A stretch of 6,140 bases of DNA from Treponema sp. (GTDB lineage: Bacteria > Spirochaetota > Spirochaetia > Treponematales > Treponemataceae). Every line of letters begins with the position of its first letter. The first letter of the stretch is position 1. Positions 5,901 through 6,140 of the stretch are shown here, in pieces. Under the pieces are notes generated by a model. That model was given only the letters and a program-made list of their open reading frames with translations, searched no databases and had not been told where the DNA came from. The position numbers and the translations under genes were made by a program. The stretch covers positions 1 through 6,140 of the forward strand of contig DLYJ01000216.1 in assembly GCA_003447785.1 (NCBI GenBank), written 5' to 3'.

Positions 5901-6140
5901 TGAAGGAGTAAGTCCGTTACCGCCACCACCAAGAGTTGCGCTTACATTCTTGATATTCTGGCCTGTAATCATTGAATAGCCCTTGCGTGAAGAGCCGTCT
6001 ACAGAAATAAAACCAAGACCGACATGTCCGCTCAAAGAAGAGAATTCAACATCTGCTTCAATAGTAACATTTTCAGTCGGTAAATCAATCTTGTGGTTTA
6101 ATACAAGGTAACCTTCCTTTCCGCCGCTGGATGCTGACCC
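2994..6140 (-). CDS. Multidomain pectinesterase (CE8 pectin methylesterase) with duplicated C-terminal modules; 5' end cut by window edge
   Basis: The enzyme removes methyl esters from pectin (homogalacturonan), releasing methanol and opening the chain to pectate lyases. Numbering from the window edge, 1048 residues are visible. About 1-165 form a LamG-like beta-sandwich, 175-258 and 268-396 are Ig-like (the second like Big_5, starting at a Y-P-A-N-G motif), and 402-720 are CE8. Repeat modules lie at 768-901 and 911-1044. CE8 marks are DFRTVHGAL, INIAPGTYRELI, Gln518 in QAEAL, Gln541-Asp542 in HQDTV, Asp562 in DFIWG and Arg631 in LGR. These equal the Gln, the two catalytic Asp and the Arg of Erwinia-type PemA, so it should be active. 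The family Trp two residues after that Arg is Ala633 here. The frame stays open to position 6140, so the TTG at 6035 is not the start. The signal peptide, expected for an extracellular or surface enzyme, lies outside. Transcription ends at the hairpin at 2930-2965. Confidence 0.93.
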   Translation of the reverse strand, partial: GSASSGGKEGYLVLNHKIDLPTENVTIEADVEFSSLSGHVGLGFISVDGSSRKGYSMITGQNIKNVSATLGGGGNGLTPSVSWATGTKYHFKAEYTAANNTENGSSNCIVYTVSDSAGNILGSNTTPMYYSTTDIVYPALGGTTAENAKYSNIKMEVAGKSYTFDGLDEQTVLSSLAVSSTSLRLQLNSEDTITYTCLADGSPASVLLEYDSSILTVTNDGNGTLTVKGIAPTTSTTLKVINSKATYIASTITVVVEDFNSTDNYGALTSVYPANGAASVFEDGELRITFDDEPEVSSTGSISIYDNEGNWVDTIKASNETIDVQAGNTVNVKDQMIRVEGKSVYFTPHYGALKAGKTYFVAIPKNVITAKLNSKDFDGLALNKASPAWSFTVRAAVTPSSTITVDGSESSTADFRTVHGALLAIGDSTGDYTINIAPGTYRELIHFNGAANITLAGTGTNARGTDTVIQWTNLNKWNGSMDTRSVVYFGNKAGQVVIKNLTIKNTCDRSVVGTADTQAEALYDKSSNKLVVYNSTLLSHQDTVCTRGPSWFYDCYIEGDTDFIWGYSDVALVEKCDLKCLLDSAKAASSTDDILFVSRCGTKSKAKLGKGYVLLNSTVTVEDGVTCYLGRNAGSGDFYDQIAVVNTAFTKVGSGSVSTDLWSGAKTYDYIDGKEDKVGLKVYGLTGDIDVSKAIAHVGTISAADYALEFNGRRAVLNRVYVVEDDAYAAGSKWDETELTAWETDAKAVADASAGNVYGGEASKSWMVEIADNGTFTDGDMTVIVSGANANGHGAEVKATGTTTVTISLPAGGYILDAGTCKYGNADSTTDGVTTVNNYKLTCANTDFACEYVGTHTYSSEDCYKAGRTANLYGDIYFIHSDSAMVITLQSNGVKEYLPFIKAIKEPKYFVEIADNGTFTDDDMTVTVSGANANGHGAEVKATGTTTVTISLPAGGYILDAGTCKYGNADSITDGVTTVNNYKLTCANTDFACEYVGTHTYSSEDCYKAGRTANLYGDIYFIHSDSAMVITLQSNAVKEYLPFIGVDK
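3009..3410 (-). repeat. C-terminal module, copy 2 (134 residues) of the pectinesterase
   Basis: Encodes residues 911-1044, from VEIADNGTFTD to EYLPFI, followed only by GVDK and the stop. It is one half of a tandem pair with a 429-bp period, the other half being at 3438-3839, with no insertion or deletion between them. Each copy carries four Cys (in GTCKYG, LTCANTDFACEY and EDCYKAG), which could form two disulfides in the exported protein. It is rich in short beta-strand-like stretches (TTTVTISLPAGGYI, YFIHSDSAMVITLQ) and could be a carbohydrate-binding module, but I do not recognise the family. Confidence 0.93.
3438..3839 (-). repeat. C-terminal module, copy 1 (134 residues) of the pectinesterase
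   Basis: Encodes residues 768-901, linked to the CE8 domain by an Ala-rich stretch (AVADASAGNVYGG) and to the second copy by the 9-residue linker KAIKEPKYF. At protein level it differs from the other copy at four positions only (Gly/Asp in FTDxDM, Ile/Thr in VxVSG, Thr/Ile in ADSxTDG, Gly/Ala in QSNxVKE). At DNA level 325 interior bases (3464-3788) have one mismatch, while the short edges carry 13. Confidence 0.93.

Noticed and set aside
2994..6035. TTG at 6035 as the start of the pectinesterase
   Set aside because: The same frame continues without a stop for 35 more codons to the window edge and encodes more of the same beta-sandwich domain. No signal peptide follows the TTG.

Overview
The window looks like a piece of a host-associated or gut-type bacterial chromosome. 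A pectin-degrading Treponema (Spirochaetota) is my best guess, from the large multidomain secreted-type pectinesterase, the AT-rich intergenic DNA and the general look of the small genes. This is inference without a database search. No rRNA, tRNA, CRISPR array or transposase is visible, and no gene-free stretch exceeds 300 bases.

Left part (1-1694): a MATE-family efflux transporter runs off the left edge on the minus strand. Its ATG overlaps the stop codon of an unrecognised 187-residue gene (ATGA overlap), so the two form a coupled operon. Only 34 bp away and divergent lies ybaK, a trans-editing Cys-tRNA(Pro)/Cys-tRNA(Cys) deacylase, the only protein-coding gene on the plus strand.

Middle part (1695-2990): an accessory island, all on the minus strand. 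In transcription order it holds a DUF4160 gene, a DUF2442 gene overlapping it by 35 nt, a 53-residue putative antitoxin with its own sigma70-like promoter and a strong Shine-Dalgarno, and the wreck of the GNAT-acetyltransferase toxin it should accompany. The toxin keeps its first 23 residues and its last ~86 residues in two different frames, and the middle is missing. The same 13-mer lies on both sides of the antitoxin/toxin remnant. Two small promoters here and at 1181 are extended -10 elements placed exactly 6 nt before an ATG, so these genes may make leaderless mRNAs.

Right part (2994-6140): one very long minus-strand gene, cut at its 5' end by the window edge, encodes at least 1048 residues. 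In order these are a beta-sandwich domain, two Ig-like domains, a carbohydrate esterase family 8 (pectin methylesterase) catalytic domain, and two almost identical 134-residue cysteine-containing C-terminal modules. A strong rho-independent terminator at 2930-2965 separates it from the island. The two C-terminal modules differ at only 1 of 325 interior bases but at 13 of 77 flanking bases, a pattern suggesting gene conversion.

I found no clearly new multi-gene system. The most distinctive things are the decayed GNAT toxin with its antitoxin still intact, the adjacent DUF4160-DUF2442 pair, and the homogenised C-terminal repeat modules of the pectinesterase.
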